From Puniceicoccaceae bacterium (GTDB taxonomy: Bacteria; Verrucomicrobiota; Verrucomicrobiia; Opitutales; Coraliomargaritaceae), in the NCBI GenBank assembly GCA_017854655.1, contig JAFMHF010000010.1, forward strand, positions 1 to 40,121: DNA of 40,121 nt. Reading direction: 5' to 3'. The notes under the pieces were generated by a model that had not been told where the DNA came from, made no database searches, and was given only the letters and a program-made list of their open reading frames with translations. A program made the translations under genes and the position numbers. Shown here piece by piece: positions 8,803 to 17,324 of the stretch (positions are counted from its first letter, which is position 1; every line of letters begins with the position of its first letter).

Positions 8803-8949
8803 AACCTATTTCCGCTAATCGACGATGAACCTAATAAAAGCGTGTATTTTAGGTGCCTGCAAGTTATGGTATATTTTCACTAGGTTGTTCTCTAACAATC
8901 TTTTGCCCCTTATTCCAATAGTTTGAAAGCGTTACTCTGTGCTCACCCC

Positions 8950-10506
8950 ATGCTCACATGCCAAGAGGCTGCGCGGCTAGAAGGTGTAATTCTTACGGAT
9001 GAAGCGGCCGAATGGGCTGCCATGCAGCAGGCTGGGGTCGGTATCGCTAAGGCCATTTGCTTAGATTATCAAGAGCTGCAATCATTGCCGCAAGGACTCA
9101 GCGTGTTGGCTTTAATCGGGAAGGGCAACAATGGCGGAGATGCGCTGATCACTTGTGGTCAGCTGTTGGCTGATTTTCCACGGGCGCGGGTGACTCTAAT
9201 CTTTGCAGGCGATCCTAGCGATCTAAAGCCACTGGCTGCCCGAGCGTACCAACAGTTGAAAGATCGTGTTAGTCAACATCAGCTAGATGCCAGTAGCGAT
9301 GTGGCAGCGATTCATGAGATCTTTGACCAGGCTTCAGCGGACCGTGCGTTTGATATTTGTATTGATGGTTTGTTGGGCATGTCGTTTCAGCCACCAGTGC
9401 GCGCGGCCATGCGTGTGCTAATTGAGGCAGTCAATTGCTACGAAAACATCGGTCTGCGGGCTGCCGTTGATGTGCCGAGCGGCAAGGGCGACGTCTCCGA
9501 TGAATTGGCGTTTCTCGCCGACTTCTCGTATGCGACTGGAGTCGCGAAAAAGGTATTGTTCGAAGGCAACGTCGAATGCGGCCGAGTGCGAACGGTCGAT
9601 CTAGGATTTTCTAAGACATCCGCAGGCGCGGCCGTGGAAGCTACGGAGATGGTACTGAACGACGGTGTACTCGATTCGCTGCGGATTTTGCGACCTGCAG
9701 GGGTGGATAAGCGTGCATTCGGCCACCTATTTGTACTCGGCGGCTCGGCCTTTATGCCTGGTGCTTTATTAATGGCTGTGCAGGCCGCAGTGCGCTCAGG
9801 CGTTGGTCTCGTGACTGCCTTCGCGCCCGCTTCGGTGGCAGCCGCGCTTGCTGCCCAGGTGCCGGAAGCGATGTGGGTGCCATGGCCCGAGACTGCCAAT
9901 GGCACGCTGAATCCTAGAGCCCTGCCATTGCTACTGGATCGTATTGACCAGGCGACGGCAGTGCTACTTGGTCCAGGTCTGGGCAAGGATCGTAATACCG
10001 AGACAGTGACGCAGGAAATTGTCGGCCAAGTAGAGTTGCCAGTCATTTTAGATGCAGACGCACTACGGACGGGTGTGATGAAATTGGTTCCTAAGCGCAA
10101 CGGCTCAGCGGGGCCGGTGATCTTAACGCCGCATATGGGCGAGTTTATGCGGATTGCGAAGCTAGATGCGCCTGATTATACCAATGAGACTTTGAGGGCG
10201 TTTTGCCAAAGTTATGGTGTGACGACCGTTCTTAAGGCGGCGCATACGCGAATCTGTGACGGTGAAAATATTTGGTATAATACCTATGGCGGGCCCGTTC
10301 TGTCGCGCGGCGGCAGTGGCGATTTACTCGCCGGTTTAATTGGCGGCATGATTGCGCAAGATCAAACGTGTGCGCAAACGTCGGTGGCTCGTGGTGTCGT
10401 GTTGCATGGGTTGGCCGCGCAGCAACTAGCGCGCACGCATGGTCAAGTCGCAGTGCATACCACGCAACTGCTTGATTATCTGTCGAGTGTGCTGCGTCGA
10501 GCTTGA
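8950..10506 (+). CDS. nnr: Bifunctional NAD(P)H-hydrate epimerase / ADP-dependent dehydratase
   Basis: A repair enzyme that restores damaged NAD(P)H: the N-terminal YjeF domain epimerises R- to S-NAD(P)HX, and the C-terminal ribokinase-like domain dehydrates S-NAD(P)HX using ADP. In this 518-residue version the first half holds GKGNNGGDALITCG (nucleotide and phosphate binding) and AVDVPSGKGD. The second half holds LGPGLGKD, LTPHMGEFMRI and the RGGSGDLLAGLIGG loop with the catalytic Asp. The longest frame starts nine codons upstream at a TTG. The ATG at 8950 was chosen because YjeF proteins normally begin a few residues before the first helix, here MLTCQEAARLE. No SD supports either start. Confidence 0.93.
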   Translation: MLTCQEAARLEGVILTDEAAEWAAMQQAGVGIAKAICLDYQELQSLPQGLSVLALIGKGNNGGDALITCGQLLADFPRARVTLIFAGDPSDLKPLAARAYQQLKDRVSQHQLDASSDVAAIHEIFDQASADRAFDICIDGLLGMSFQPPVRAAMRVLIEAVNCYENIGLRAAVDVPSGKGDVSDELAFLADFSYATGVAKKVLFEGNVECGRVRTVDLGFSKTSAGAAVEATEMVLNDGVLDSLRILRPAGVDKRAFGHLFVLGGSAFMPGALLMAVQAAVRSGVGLVTAFAPASVAAALAAQVPEAMWVPWPETANGTLNPRALPLLLDRIDQATAVLLGPGLGKDRNTETVTQEIVGQVELPVILDADALRTGVMKLVPKRNGSAGPVILTPHMGEFMRIAKLDAPDYTNETLRAFCQSYGVTTVLKAAHTRICDGENIWYNTYGGPVLSRGGSGDLLAGLIGGMIAQDQTCAQTSVARGVVLHGLAAQQLARTHGQVAVHTTQLLDYLSSVLRRA

Positions 10507-10680
10507 TGAAAACTGCTTATTGTAGCCACAGTTTGCCTGCGCCTTGCTGAGTACGACAGCAAAGCGCGGTTAAAGAACTCAAGTGAATTGCGCTTTACCC
10601 TGACTTATAATTTAGCAAAAGAAAGTGTAACCTAGACACTATAAGATTGTCCTCGAAAATGGCAGTGCTAGTATTTGTAA

Positions 10681-11805
10681 ATGCCTTCGTCACTGAATCA
10701 ACGTCAAGCATTGCTAGTGCTTAACGGCTTACCGCATGTGGGGCCGATTATGCTGCGACGTTTGATGGATGCTTTTGAAGGCGATGCAGTGGCGGCGCTT
10801 TCGGGACAACGCGCGAAGCTGCAGGGAGTGCAAGGGATTGGGCCAAAGGCTGCTGATGTTTTGATGCATTGGGAAGATCGCTTTGATCTTGCTAAAGAAG
10901 TGGCACAGATGCGCCGGACTGGAACTCGCTTTTTCATTCAAGGCGATGACAAGTATCCAGAGATGCTCAGAGAGACGTATGACCCACCGATTGGGTTGTA
11001 TTGGCAAGGTGAATACATTGTTGATCGCCCTTGTGTGGCGATTGTCGGCACGCGCCGCTCAACGCTGTATGGACGTAGTGTGACGAAAAAGTTCGCGTCT
11101 GAACTCGCACGACTTGGATTTTGCATTGTCAGTGGTATGGCGAGTGGCACCGATACAGCTGCGCATGAGGGCGCGTTGGAGGCTGGTGGTAAAACAGTGG
11201 CGGTGTTTGGCTGCGGATTGGATACGATTTATCCGCCGGAGAATAAAGACTTGTATGAAAATATAGTTGCGCATGGCGCGGTCGCGAGTGAGTTCCCTTT
11301 TGGACGCCGTGCAGATCGACAGACTTTTCCGATGCGCAACCGAGTGGTGGCTGGTATGTGCCAAGGAGTGATTGTGATCGAAAGTGCGGTGTCGGGAGGT
11401 AGTATGATTACTGCGCGTTTTGCGGGTGAGCAGGGGCGCACGTTGATGGCGGTGCCTGGCCGAATCGATCAAGCAAGCAGTGGCGGCTGTCATCAGTTAA
11501 TTCGCGATGGCGCAATCATGGTGACTTCGGTGGATGATATTTTGGAAGAGCTTCGCTACAAGCGCACGCAGTTCCCAGCGCAGGAATCAGAGCTGGGTCT
11601 AAAGGATGCGGGATCGCCACCACCGTCGCTGTCAGAGGCAGAGCAAGCGGTGATGGATTGTTTTGTTGGAGGTGAAATGGCATCACCCGATGCATTGGCG
11701 GAGCGTCTAGAGAGGCCTATCTCCGAGATCTCGGGGATTCTGATGGGGCTCGAATTGAAGCGACTGGTTGGTAAGCGAGCGGATGGTCGCTTCGAGGCAC
11801 GGTAA
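10681..11805 (+). CDS. dprA: DNA-processing protein DprA
   Basis: A single-strand DNA binding protein that loads RecA on incoming DNA during natural transformation. The 374-residue protein has an N-terminal helix-hairpin-helix region (about 15-62, with LPHVGPIMLRRL and VQGIGPKAADVL). The Rossmann-like DprA/Smf core follows from about residue 115, with VGTRRSTLYGR, VSGMASGTDTAAHEGAL, GCGLDTIYPPEN, PMRNRVVAGM and ESAVSGGSMITARFA. A C-terminal winged-helix (DML1-like) domain spans about 320-374. No other competence gene is in the window, so its presence alone does not prove transformability. It is convergent with pyc and shares a hairpin with it. Confidence 0.95.
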   Translation: MPSSLNQRQALLVLNGLPHVGPIMLRRLMDAFEGDAVAALSGQRAKLQGVQGIGPKAADVLMHWEDRFDLAKEVAQMRRTGTRFFIQGDDKYPEMLRETYDPPIGLYWQGEYIVDRPCVAIVGTRRSTLYGRSVTKKFASELARLGFCIVSGMASGTDTAAHEGALEAGGKTVAVFGCGLDTIYPPENKDLYENIVAHGAVASEFPFGRRADRQTFPMRNRVVAGMCQGVIVIESAVSGGSMITARFAGEQGRTLMAVPGRIDQASSGGCHQLIRDGAIMVTSVDDILEELRYKRTQFPAQESELGLKDAGSPPPSLSEAEQAVMDCFVGGEMASPDALAERLERPISEISGILMGLELKRLVGKRADGRFEAR

Positions 11806-11855
11806 CTGGCGCCTGTGTAATTACCTTTTAGAATTCGGTTCGACTGCCACATAAA

Positions 11856-11886
11856 GACGCCCAACCCTGTGGGAGTTGGGCGTCTG
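11856..11886. terminator. Hairpin between convergent dprA and pyc
   Basis: A perfect 11-bp stem AGACGCCCAAC/GTTGGGCGTCT (11856-11866 with 11876-11886) and a 9-nt loop lie between the two stop codons. On the minus strand the stem is followed by TTTATG, a short T-run that suits pyc. On the plus strand there is no T-tract, so termination of dprA is less certain. Confidence 0.75.
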
Positions 11887-11909
11887 TGAGAGTAAGCGTT
11901 GTGCGAGTC

Positions 11910-14900
11910 TTACCGGAGGCTTACTAGTAGGTCCTTGGAATCCACTTGGTCGCCAGCTTGAACTTCGACTTTATCGATGACACCATCGGCTAGGGCGTAA
12001 ACTGTGGTTTGCATTTTCATCGCTTCGAGCACGAGGAGCTTGTCCTTCTTCTTTACCTTCTGACCCATGGAGACCGCGACACTGCTAACCATTGCCGGGA
12101 TGGGTGCACCGACTTGCATCTTATTTGCAGGGTCGGCTTTCGCGCGCTTTTTGGTCTCAGTCTTGATGGACTTATCCAGGATCACGCATTCTCGGGCGCG
12201 GCCATTGAGTTCAAAGGTCAAGGTGCGTTCGCCATCTTCGTTTGGCTCTGAGACATAGATGAGCTTTACGATCAGGGATTTGCCTTCTTCGATATCCACC
12301 GTAATTTCTTCGCCTGGTTTAAGGCCGTAGAAGAAGGCTGGCGTAGGTAACACGCGAGCGTGTCCATTTTGTTTTATATACTTATCGAGGTCGGTGTAGA
12401 CCTGTGGATACATGAGATAGGCAAACAGGTCGTCGTTGTTGATCTCGCGCTTGAACTGTTTGCTGATTTCTTGTCGTTTCGCTTCTAGGTCAATTTTCTC
12501 AGCGCGCGCGCCGGGGCGTCCTTTGAATGGCTTGCGGTCGCCGAGCACGACTTTTTGCACTGCCTTGGGCCAACCGCCCTTGGGTTGGCCTAGCCCGCCT
12601 GAGAGCATGTCGACGACGGATTCTGGAAACGCAGTGCCAGGCTCGAGGTTGACGAGGTCTGCGGGTTCGACGCCTTTGGTGAGCAAGAACATTGCAAGAT
12701 CGCCGACGACTTTTGAGGAGGGAGTGACTTTGACGATGTCGCCAAGTAAGTGGTTTACTTCGTGGTAGTAGCGCACGACTTCAGGCCAGCGCGCCCCGAG
12801 TCCAAGGGCACGGGCTTGCTCACGAAGGTTCGTGTATTGGCCACCTGGCATTTCGTGTGTGTATACCTCGGCAGATCCAAACTTGGGGCTGGTATCGAAG
12901 GGGCCGTAGAATTGGCGAACCGCCTCCCAGTAGATCGAGAGTTCATTGAGAAACTGAAGGTCCAGACCCGTATCGCGTTTGTCGCCACGCAATGCGTTGA
13001 CGATAGAGTTGAGGTTGGGTTGCGATGTTAGGCCTGACAGCGATGCGGTAGCAAGGTCGACGACATCAACGCCGGCTTCCGCGGCCTTAATGATCGAGGC
13101 TCCGGCGATGCCAGAAGAGTCGTGCGTATGGAAATGCACGGGGATGGCGATTTCGCTGCGCAGCGCTTTGACGAGCTTGAATACTGCGTGCGGAGTGCAG
13201 AGGCCTGACATGTCTTTCAGCGCGAGGACGTGTGCACCCATCTGCTCGAGTTCTTTGGCCATGTTGACGTAGTACTGGAGCGTATATTTGTCGCGCTTGT
13301 CGTCCAAGATATCACCCGTATAGCAGATAGTGGCCTCGCACACAGAGTTGGTGTCCTTGCGGATCGACTCCATCGCTACCTTCAAGTTGGGCAAATAGTT
13401 GAGCGAATCGAAGACGCGGAAAATATCCATGCCCGACTCGGCGGAGTGCTTGATGAAGCCGCGAATCACATTGTCGGGATAGTTGGAGTAGCCCACTCCG
13501 TTTGCACCGCGCAGTAGCATCTGGAAGCAGATGTTCGGGATGCGCTCGCGTAGTCGGCGAAGGCGCTTGAATGGGTTCTCATGCAGAAAGCGCATGGAGG
13601 TGTCGAAGGTGGCACCGCCCCAGCACTCCAGTGAGTAGAGGTCGCCTGCGCGCTGTGCGATGGCGTCGGCTACCTTGAGTTGGTCGTAACTGCGCATGCG
13701 GGCCGCGAGCAGTGACTGGTGGGCGTCACGCATCGTGGTATCAGTGACGAGTAGCTTCTTCTGCTTGCGGGTCCACTGAGCGAATTTCTCTGGGCCGTGC
13801 TTGGTTAGGTAATCTTTAGTGCCCTTGGGGAGTGGCTGCGTGTGGTCGTACTTTGGAACAATCACCGGCAAGTCCATTACAGGTACGGGACGGCCTTTGA
13901 CTTGGTCGTTGCCGTTGACGATCGTTTCTCCGAGCAAGTTTAAGAGCTTAGTTGCACGGTCACGACGGCGCTTAAAGTTGAAGAGCTCCTTGGAGGTGTC
14001 GATCAGTGTGGTGGTCGCTTGGCCTGATACGAAGATCGGGTGGTTGACCACATTTTCGATGAAAGGGATGTTGGTCTTCACGCCGCGGATGCGCATTTCG
14101 CTAAGCGCACGGTCCATGCGCTGGATCGCGAGTTCGAAGGTGCTGGCAGATGCGGTGAGTTTGACTAGGAGGGAGTCGTAGAAGGGAGTGATAATTGCTC
14201 CGGTATCGCCCATTGCTCCGTCGAGTCGGATACCGAGCCCTGCTGCCGAGCGGTAGTTAACGATTTTGCCGTAGTCGGGGGCAAAGTTCTTCTCTGGATC
14301 TTCGGTGGTGATCCGTGCTTGAATTGCAACGCCGTTGCGTGGGACGTCTTCCTGCTGAGGAATGCCGACCTCTTTGGAGTGTAGGCTGTGTCCTTGGGCA
14401 ATTAGAATTTGGCTGCGCACGATGTCGATGCCTGTGATGACTTCGGTGACGGTGTGCTCGACCTGAATGCGTGGATTCATTTCGATGAAGAACCACTCGT
14501 CGCAATCAAGGTCATAAAGAAATTCGACAGTGCCAGCGCTGTAGTAGCCAATTGACTTGGCGATTTTGACGGCAGCATCGCAGAGTTCAGCGCGAACTTC
14601 GTCTGGCAAACCAATTGATGGCGCAATTTCGACGACTTTTTGGTGGCGACGTTGCACTGAGCAGTCGCGCTCATGCAGATGCACGACATTGCCCTGCTTA
14701 TCGCCTAAGATTTGTACTTCGATGTGTTTGGCGCGCTCGATGTAGCGCTCAAGGAATACAGCTGAATTACCAAACGCGCGTTGCGCTTCGCCCTGTGCCT
14801 CTTCGAGGAAGTCCTTCAAGTTTTTAGGATCTTTCACGACACGCATCCCGCGGCCACCGCCACCAAAGGCTGCCTTAATGATGAGTGGAAAGCCGATTTT

Positions 14901-15347
14901 CTTGGCAGTTTTGAGCGCTGCGTCTGGGTCAGAAATTGGGTCTTCGGTGCCTGGTAATGTCGGGACGTTTGCTTGATCGGCGATCTTGCGCGCCTCGATT
15001 TTATCGCCCATGCGCGCGAGTAAGTCAGAGCTTGGGCCAACAAAAGTGATGCCATTCTCTTCACATGAGCTTGCGAAGTTAGCATTCTCGGAAAGGAATC
15101 CGTAGCCTGGATGGATCAGATCGACTTTCTTGTCTTTTGCTAAAGCGATGATACTATCGATATCGAGGTAGTCGGCGACTGGGCCTTTACCCGATCCCAC
15201 TTTGTAGGCTTCATCGGCTTTAAAGCGATGAACGCCGAAGCGATCTTCATTTGCGTAGATAGCAATTGTGCGGCAACCCATTTCGGTTGCGCTTCGGAAT
15301 ATACGAACAGCGATTTCGCTACGATTTGCGGCAAGTAATCTCTTCAT
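11910..15347 (-). CDS. pyc: Pyruvate carboxylase
   Basis: A single-chain biotin enzyme that carboxylates pyruvate to oxaloacetate with ATP and bicarbonate. The 1145 residues match the tetrameric PYC family. The biotin carboxylase domain (about 1-455) has the glycine-rich ATP loop GGGGRGMRVV, the EMNPRIQVEHTVTE signature and the FLERYIERAKHIEVQ segment. The carboxyltransferase domain (from about 530) has DTTMRDAHQSLLA, the metal-ligand HFHTHD and the lysine in ALKDMSGL. The biotin carrier domain ends the protein with LEAMKM, biotin attachment Lys about 1111. It is transcribed divergently from the metal-efflux locus. Confidence 0.97.
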   Translation of the reverse strand: MKRLLAANRSEIAVRIFRSATEMGCRTIAIYANEDRFGVHRFKADEAYKVGSGKGPVADYLDIDSIIALAKDKKVDLIHPGYGFLSENANFASSCEENGITFVGPSSDLLARMGDKIEARKIADQANVPTLPGTEDPISDPDAALKTAKKIGFPLIIKAAFGGGGRGMRVVKDPKNLKDFLEEAQGEAQRAFGNSAVFLERYIERAKHIEVQILGDKQGNVVHLHERDCSVQRRHQKVVEIAPSIGLPDEVRAELCDAAVKIAKSIGYYSAGTVEFLYDLDCDEWFFIEMNPRIQVEHTVTEVITGIDIVRSQILIAQGHSLHSKEVGIPQQEDVPRNGVAIQARITTEDPEKNFAPDYGKIVNYRSAAGLGIRLDGAMGDTGAIITPFYDSLLVKLTASASTFELAIQRMDRALSEMRIRGVKTNIPFIENVVNHPIFVSGQATTTLIDTSKELFNFKRRRDRATKLLNLLGETIVNGNDQVKGRPVPVMDLPVIVPKYDHTQPLPKGTKDYLTKHGPEKFAQWTRKQKKLLVTDTTMRDAHQSLLAARMRSYDQLKVADAIAQRAGDLYSLECWGGATFDTSMRFLHENPFKRLRRLRERIPNICFQMLLRGANGVGYSNYPDNVIRGFIKHSAESGMDIFRVFDSLNYLPNLKVAMESIRKDTNSVCEATICYTGDILDDKRDKYTLQYYVNMAKELEQMGAHVLALKDMSGLCTPHAVFKLVKALRSEIAIPVHFHTHDSSGIAGASIIKAAEAGVDVVDLATASLSGLTSQPNLNSIVNALRGDKRDTGLDLQFLNELSIYWEAVRQFYGPFDTSPKFGSAEVYTHEMPGGQYTNLREQARALGLGARWPEVVRYYHEVNHLLGDIVKVTPSSKVVGDLAMFLLTKGVEPADLVNLEPGTAFPESVVDMLSGGLGQPKGGWPKAVQKVVLGDRKPFKGRPGARAEKIDLEAKRQEISKQFKREINNDDLFAYLMYPQVYTDLDKYIKQNGHARVLPTPAFFYGLKPGEEITVDIEEGKSLIVKLIYVSEPNEDGERTLTFELNGRARECVILDKSIKTETKKRAKADPANKMQVGAPIPAMVSSVAVSMGQKVKKKDKLLVLEAMKMQTTVYALADGVIDKVEVQAGDQVDSKDLLVSLR

Positions 15348-15444
15348 TAGTAGTAGTGTCGGTTGGGTAAGATCGATTAGGAAAGGCTGCTAATTGCCAC
15401 AAGTCAAGATACGGAGTTTATTCATATAGTGACCCCGCGTGAGG

Positions 15445-15492
15445 GAACCCATCTGTGCGAGTCTTGACAGTATGGGTTCTATTTTTCATATC
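15445..15492 (+). promoter_or_regulatory. Putative promoter and dyad of the metal-efflux locus
   Basis: A consensus -35 TTGACA (15464-15469) is followed after 17 nt by a poor -10 (CATATC, 15487-15492). The -35 sits between the arms of an 8-bp inverted repeat, GAACCCAT (15445-15452) and ATGGGTTC (15472-15479), with a 19-nt spacer. A repressor or activator on this dyad would cover the -35 and part of the spacer. No regulator gene is next to the locus. The -35 and dyad are seen directly; their use is inferred. Confidence 0.45.
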
Positions 15493-15500
15493 TAGCTACC

Positions 15501-15512
15501 TCTTGATCAAGA
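15501..15512. promoter_or_regulatory. 12-bp palindrome before the first efflux-locus gene
   Basis: TCTTGATCAAGA is a perfect palindrome lying 8 bp after the putative -10 and 11 bp before the chosen ATG at 15524. This position would suit an operator near the transcription start. Palindromes of this length occur by chance several times per window, so only the position supports it. Confidence 0.25.
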
Positions 15513-15523
15513 AATCGACAGTT

Positions 15524-15931
15524 ATGTGGCTGCTTAGCCTATTTGTTTGGAACGTCGCGTTAGCCGAGGTTCCTAGTTTGTTGCTGTGCTTGCACCATGA
15601 TTTTGAGGTGCACGTTGAGTCTGCGGATCAGGAGCATGGACATTGCGGAGATGAGCATGCACACGTTGAGTCCCAGGAAATAGACTTGTGTATTGTTAAA
15701 GATGATTGCACCGATCTCGAATTGCGGGGTGGTGAACAAATCCCATCACGTTTAAATGAAGTGCACTCGGTTGATTTACCGATACTCGCTGTGGCTGAGT
15801 TTAACTTTCATGATCTGATAGTTCGACAGGAGAAGGTCTTGAGTACGATGTTGCCACGACTGCGCGGTCCACCGCTTTCGGTGCATTGGTTGACCGATCA
15901 CTACATTCAGAAGACAGTCCTTCGGGTCTGA
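15524..15931 (+). CDS. Small exported His/Cys-rich protein heading the RND metal-efflux locus
   Basis: A 135-residue protein with an N-terminal signal-like segment MWLLSLFVWNVALA (residues 1-14). The next 50 residues are rich in possible metal ligands: Cys22, His24, His25, His30, His38, His40, Cys41, His45, His47, Cys56 and Cys62. The C-terminal half is ordinary and ends in a hydrophobic TVLRV. The frame can be extended 23 codons upstream to a GTG at 15455, but that would place the putative promoter inside the gene, so the ATG at 15524 was preferred. It stands 94 bp before the TolC-type gene. Small exported proteins of this general look precede CzcCBA-type loci in Verrucomicrobiota and Planctomycetota. 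A periplasmic metal-binding or sensing role is inferred from composition and context only. Confidence 0.6.
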   Translation: MWLLSLFVWNVALAEVPSLLLCLHHDFEVHVESADQEHGHCGDEHAHVESQEIDLCIVKDDCTDLELRGGEQIPSRLNEVHSVDLPILAVAEFNFHDLIVRQEKVLSTMLPRLRGPPLSVHWLTDHYIQKTVLRV

Positions 15932-15932
15932 T

Positions 15933-16020
15933 ATCCTAATACACACTTAGCTTTTCTGGTTTAATCAAACCAGTCGTATTTGTAGCACTACGCTACGCCT
16001 CAGCTTCATTGTATTAGGAT
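15933..16020 (+). promoter_or_regulatory. Intercistronic RNA element that can fold over the SD of the channel gene
   Basis: An 11-bp perfect inverted repeat, ATCCTAATACA (15933-15943) and TGTATTAGGAT (16010-16020), encloses the whole spacer between two genes. Inside are a 7-bp hairpin CTGGTTT-AATC-AAACCAG (15956-15973) and a 5-bp hairpin GTAGC-ACTAC-GCTAC (15982-15996), giving a possible three-way junction. The 3' arm contains AGGA (16016-16019), the only SD-like sequence for the ATG at 16026, and is followed by six T residues (16020-16025). Folding could therefore block translation, or act as a weak attenuator. The pairing is seen; regulation is inferred. Confidence 0.45.
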
Positions 16021-16025
16021 TTTTT

Positions 16026-17303
16026 ATGGTTAACTTTTTGAAATTAAAACGCGCTGCCGCGTTCGTCCTCATCGTCCAATCGATTTTGACTAGCCTGGTC
16101 GCCGCCCCGCTCTCGCTTAGCAAAGAGCAAGCAGTGGCACGTGCATTGCAGCAGAATCCAGCACTTAACGCGGCACGCACCACGATCGATCGTGCGCTAG
16201 GGAATCGCCAACAAGCGGGGCGCTGGGCGAATCCAGAGCTCAGTATTGATTACGCTACCGATCAGACCTTCAACGACGAAGGCGAGTATGGCTACTCCGT
16301 TGGCTTCGAACAGCGCTTTCCCGTAACGAACCGACTGCGCCTGCAAAAGTCGATCGCGCAAGATGAGATCGAACTGGCGGTAGCAGAAGTTGCCAATCAA
16401 GTGCGATTGCTTACGCTCGAGGTCGAGACCTCGGTCGCTGCTGCGACTGCCTTGGAAGCTCAAATCGAATTACGGGACGAGCGCCTGCAGCTGAATCGTA
16501 AATTCGCAGCGTTCATGGAGTCGCGGGTTCAAGCCGGAGAAGTCTCTTCAGTTGAGACCAATCAAGTGCAGATCGAACTCTATGCGGTGGAACAAGAGAA
16601 GCAGGAACTCTCGAATACGCTGTTATTGGAACTCGCTAAATTGAAGCAACTGATCGGAGCTAATGTGGATGCCGAGCTCAGCTTAACGCATCAATTTGAA
16701 CTGCCTGCCACGCAACCGCAGTTGGCCAGCCTCACGCAGGAGTCACTCATGCAGCATCCGGAATATCGAATGAAGGCGTTGCTGTCTGGTATCTCCGATA
16801 AGCGAGTCTCGGTGGTCAAGGCTGAGCGCTGGGCTGATATCGCTGTGCGTGTATTTTTTGATGAAGAGCGCAGTGTCGATGATCCTGGTGGTTTAGGCAC
16901 AGATCGTTTCTTTGGCGTCGGTGTGTCAATTCCACTCCCCTTGCTGGATCGCAAACAAGGCGCGATTCTGGCGAGTCGTGCTGAACAACGACAATTTAAA
17001 TACGAACTCGATCGCGTCGGTTTAGAGGTGCGCAGTGAAGCACATACACAGGCGACACTCGCGGTGAGTCTGTATCAGCAGGCGCGCGACTATGATCAAC
17101 ACTTAACGCAGTTGGTGGAGAAGAACCTTGCCGAGATGAAGTCCGCCTATGGGGCGGGGCAAATTAACCTCGTCGAGCTGTTTCGCTCACAACAACAAGG
17201 CCTACGAGTGCAATCTGCCCAACTAACAAAGCTGCACGATTTCGAACAGGCGATAATCCGCTGGAAAGCCGCCACGGCTCAAGCACAACCAGTGCTCCAA
17301 TAA
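16026..17303 (+). CDS. TolC-family outer-membrane channel (CzcC/CusC type)
   Basis: The outer-membrane component of a tripartite efflux pump. The 425 residues begin with a signal peptide (about 1-27, ending SLVAA) without a lipobox. Two outer-membrane-efflux-protein repeats follow. The first starts with LSLSKEQAVARALQQNPAL at about 30, and the second covers the GISDKRVSVVKAERW region onward, with the long coiled-coil helices expected of TolC channels. The motif DRFFGVGVSIPLPLLDRKQG is characteristic of CzcC-like proteins. It is followed 21 bp later by the adaptor and then the RND pump, so it belongs to that complex. The AGGA six bases before the ATG lies in the foldable element upstream. Confidence 0.92.
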   Translation: MVNFLKLKRAAAFVLIVQSILTSLVAAPLSLSKEQAVARALQQNPALNAARTTIDRALGNRQQAGRWANPELSIDYATDQTFNDEGEYGYSVGFEQRFPVTNRLRLQKSIAQDEIELAVAEVANQVRLLTLEVETSVAAATALEAQIELRDERLQLNRKFAAFMESRVQAGEVSSVETNQVQIELYAVEQEKQELSNTLLLELAKLKQLIGANVDAELSLTHQFELPATQPQLASLTQESLMQHPEYRMKALLSGISDKRVSVVKAERWADIAVRVFFDEERSVDDPGGLGTDRFFGVGVSIPLPLLDRKQGAILASRAEQRQFKYELDRVGLEVRSEAHTQATLAVSLYQQARDYDQHLTQLVEKNLAEMKSAYGAGQINLVELFRSQQQGLRVQSAQLTKLHDFEQAIIRWKAATAQAQPVLQ

Positions 17304-17324
17304 CCCAAACATTTTTCTATTTAG

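Noticed and set aside
1640-10608. A 24-base motif at 1640-1663 and 10585-10608 matching at 20 positions, each about 100 bases upstream of a gene (yajC, dprA).
   Set aside because: A 20-of-24 match is expected a few times by chance among all pairs in 40 kb, and the second copy has TATAAT without a fitting -35. Without further copies it is not evidence for a shared element.
15455-15523. A 23-codon GTG-started extension of the first metal-efflux-locus gene.
   Set aside because: It would place TTGACA and the dyad inside the coding region and give a doubled hydrophobic start. The ATG at 15524 gives a simple signal peptide.
15933-16020. Reading the 88-bp inverted-repeat element as a mobile MITE.
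   Set aside because: No target-site duplication flanks it and no second copy was seen in the window. It stays possible but is less supported than a leader structure.
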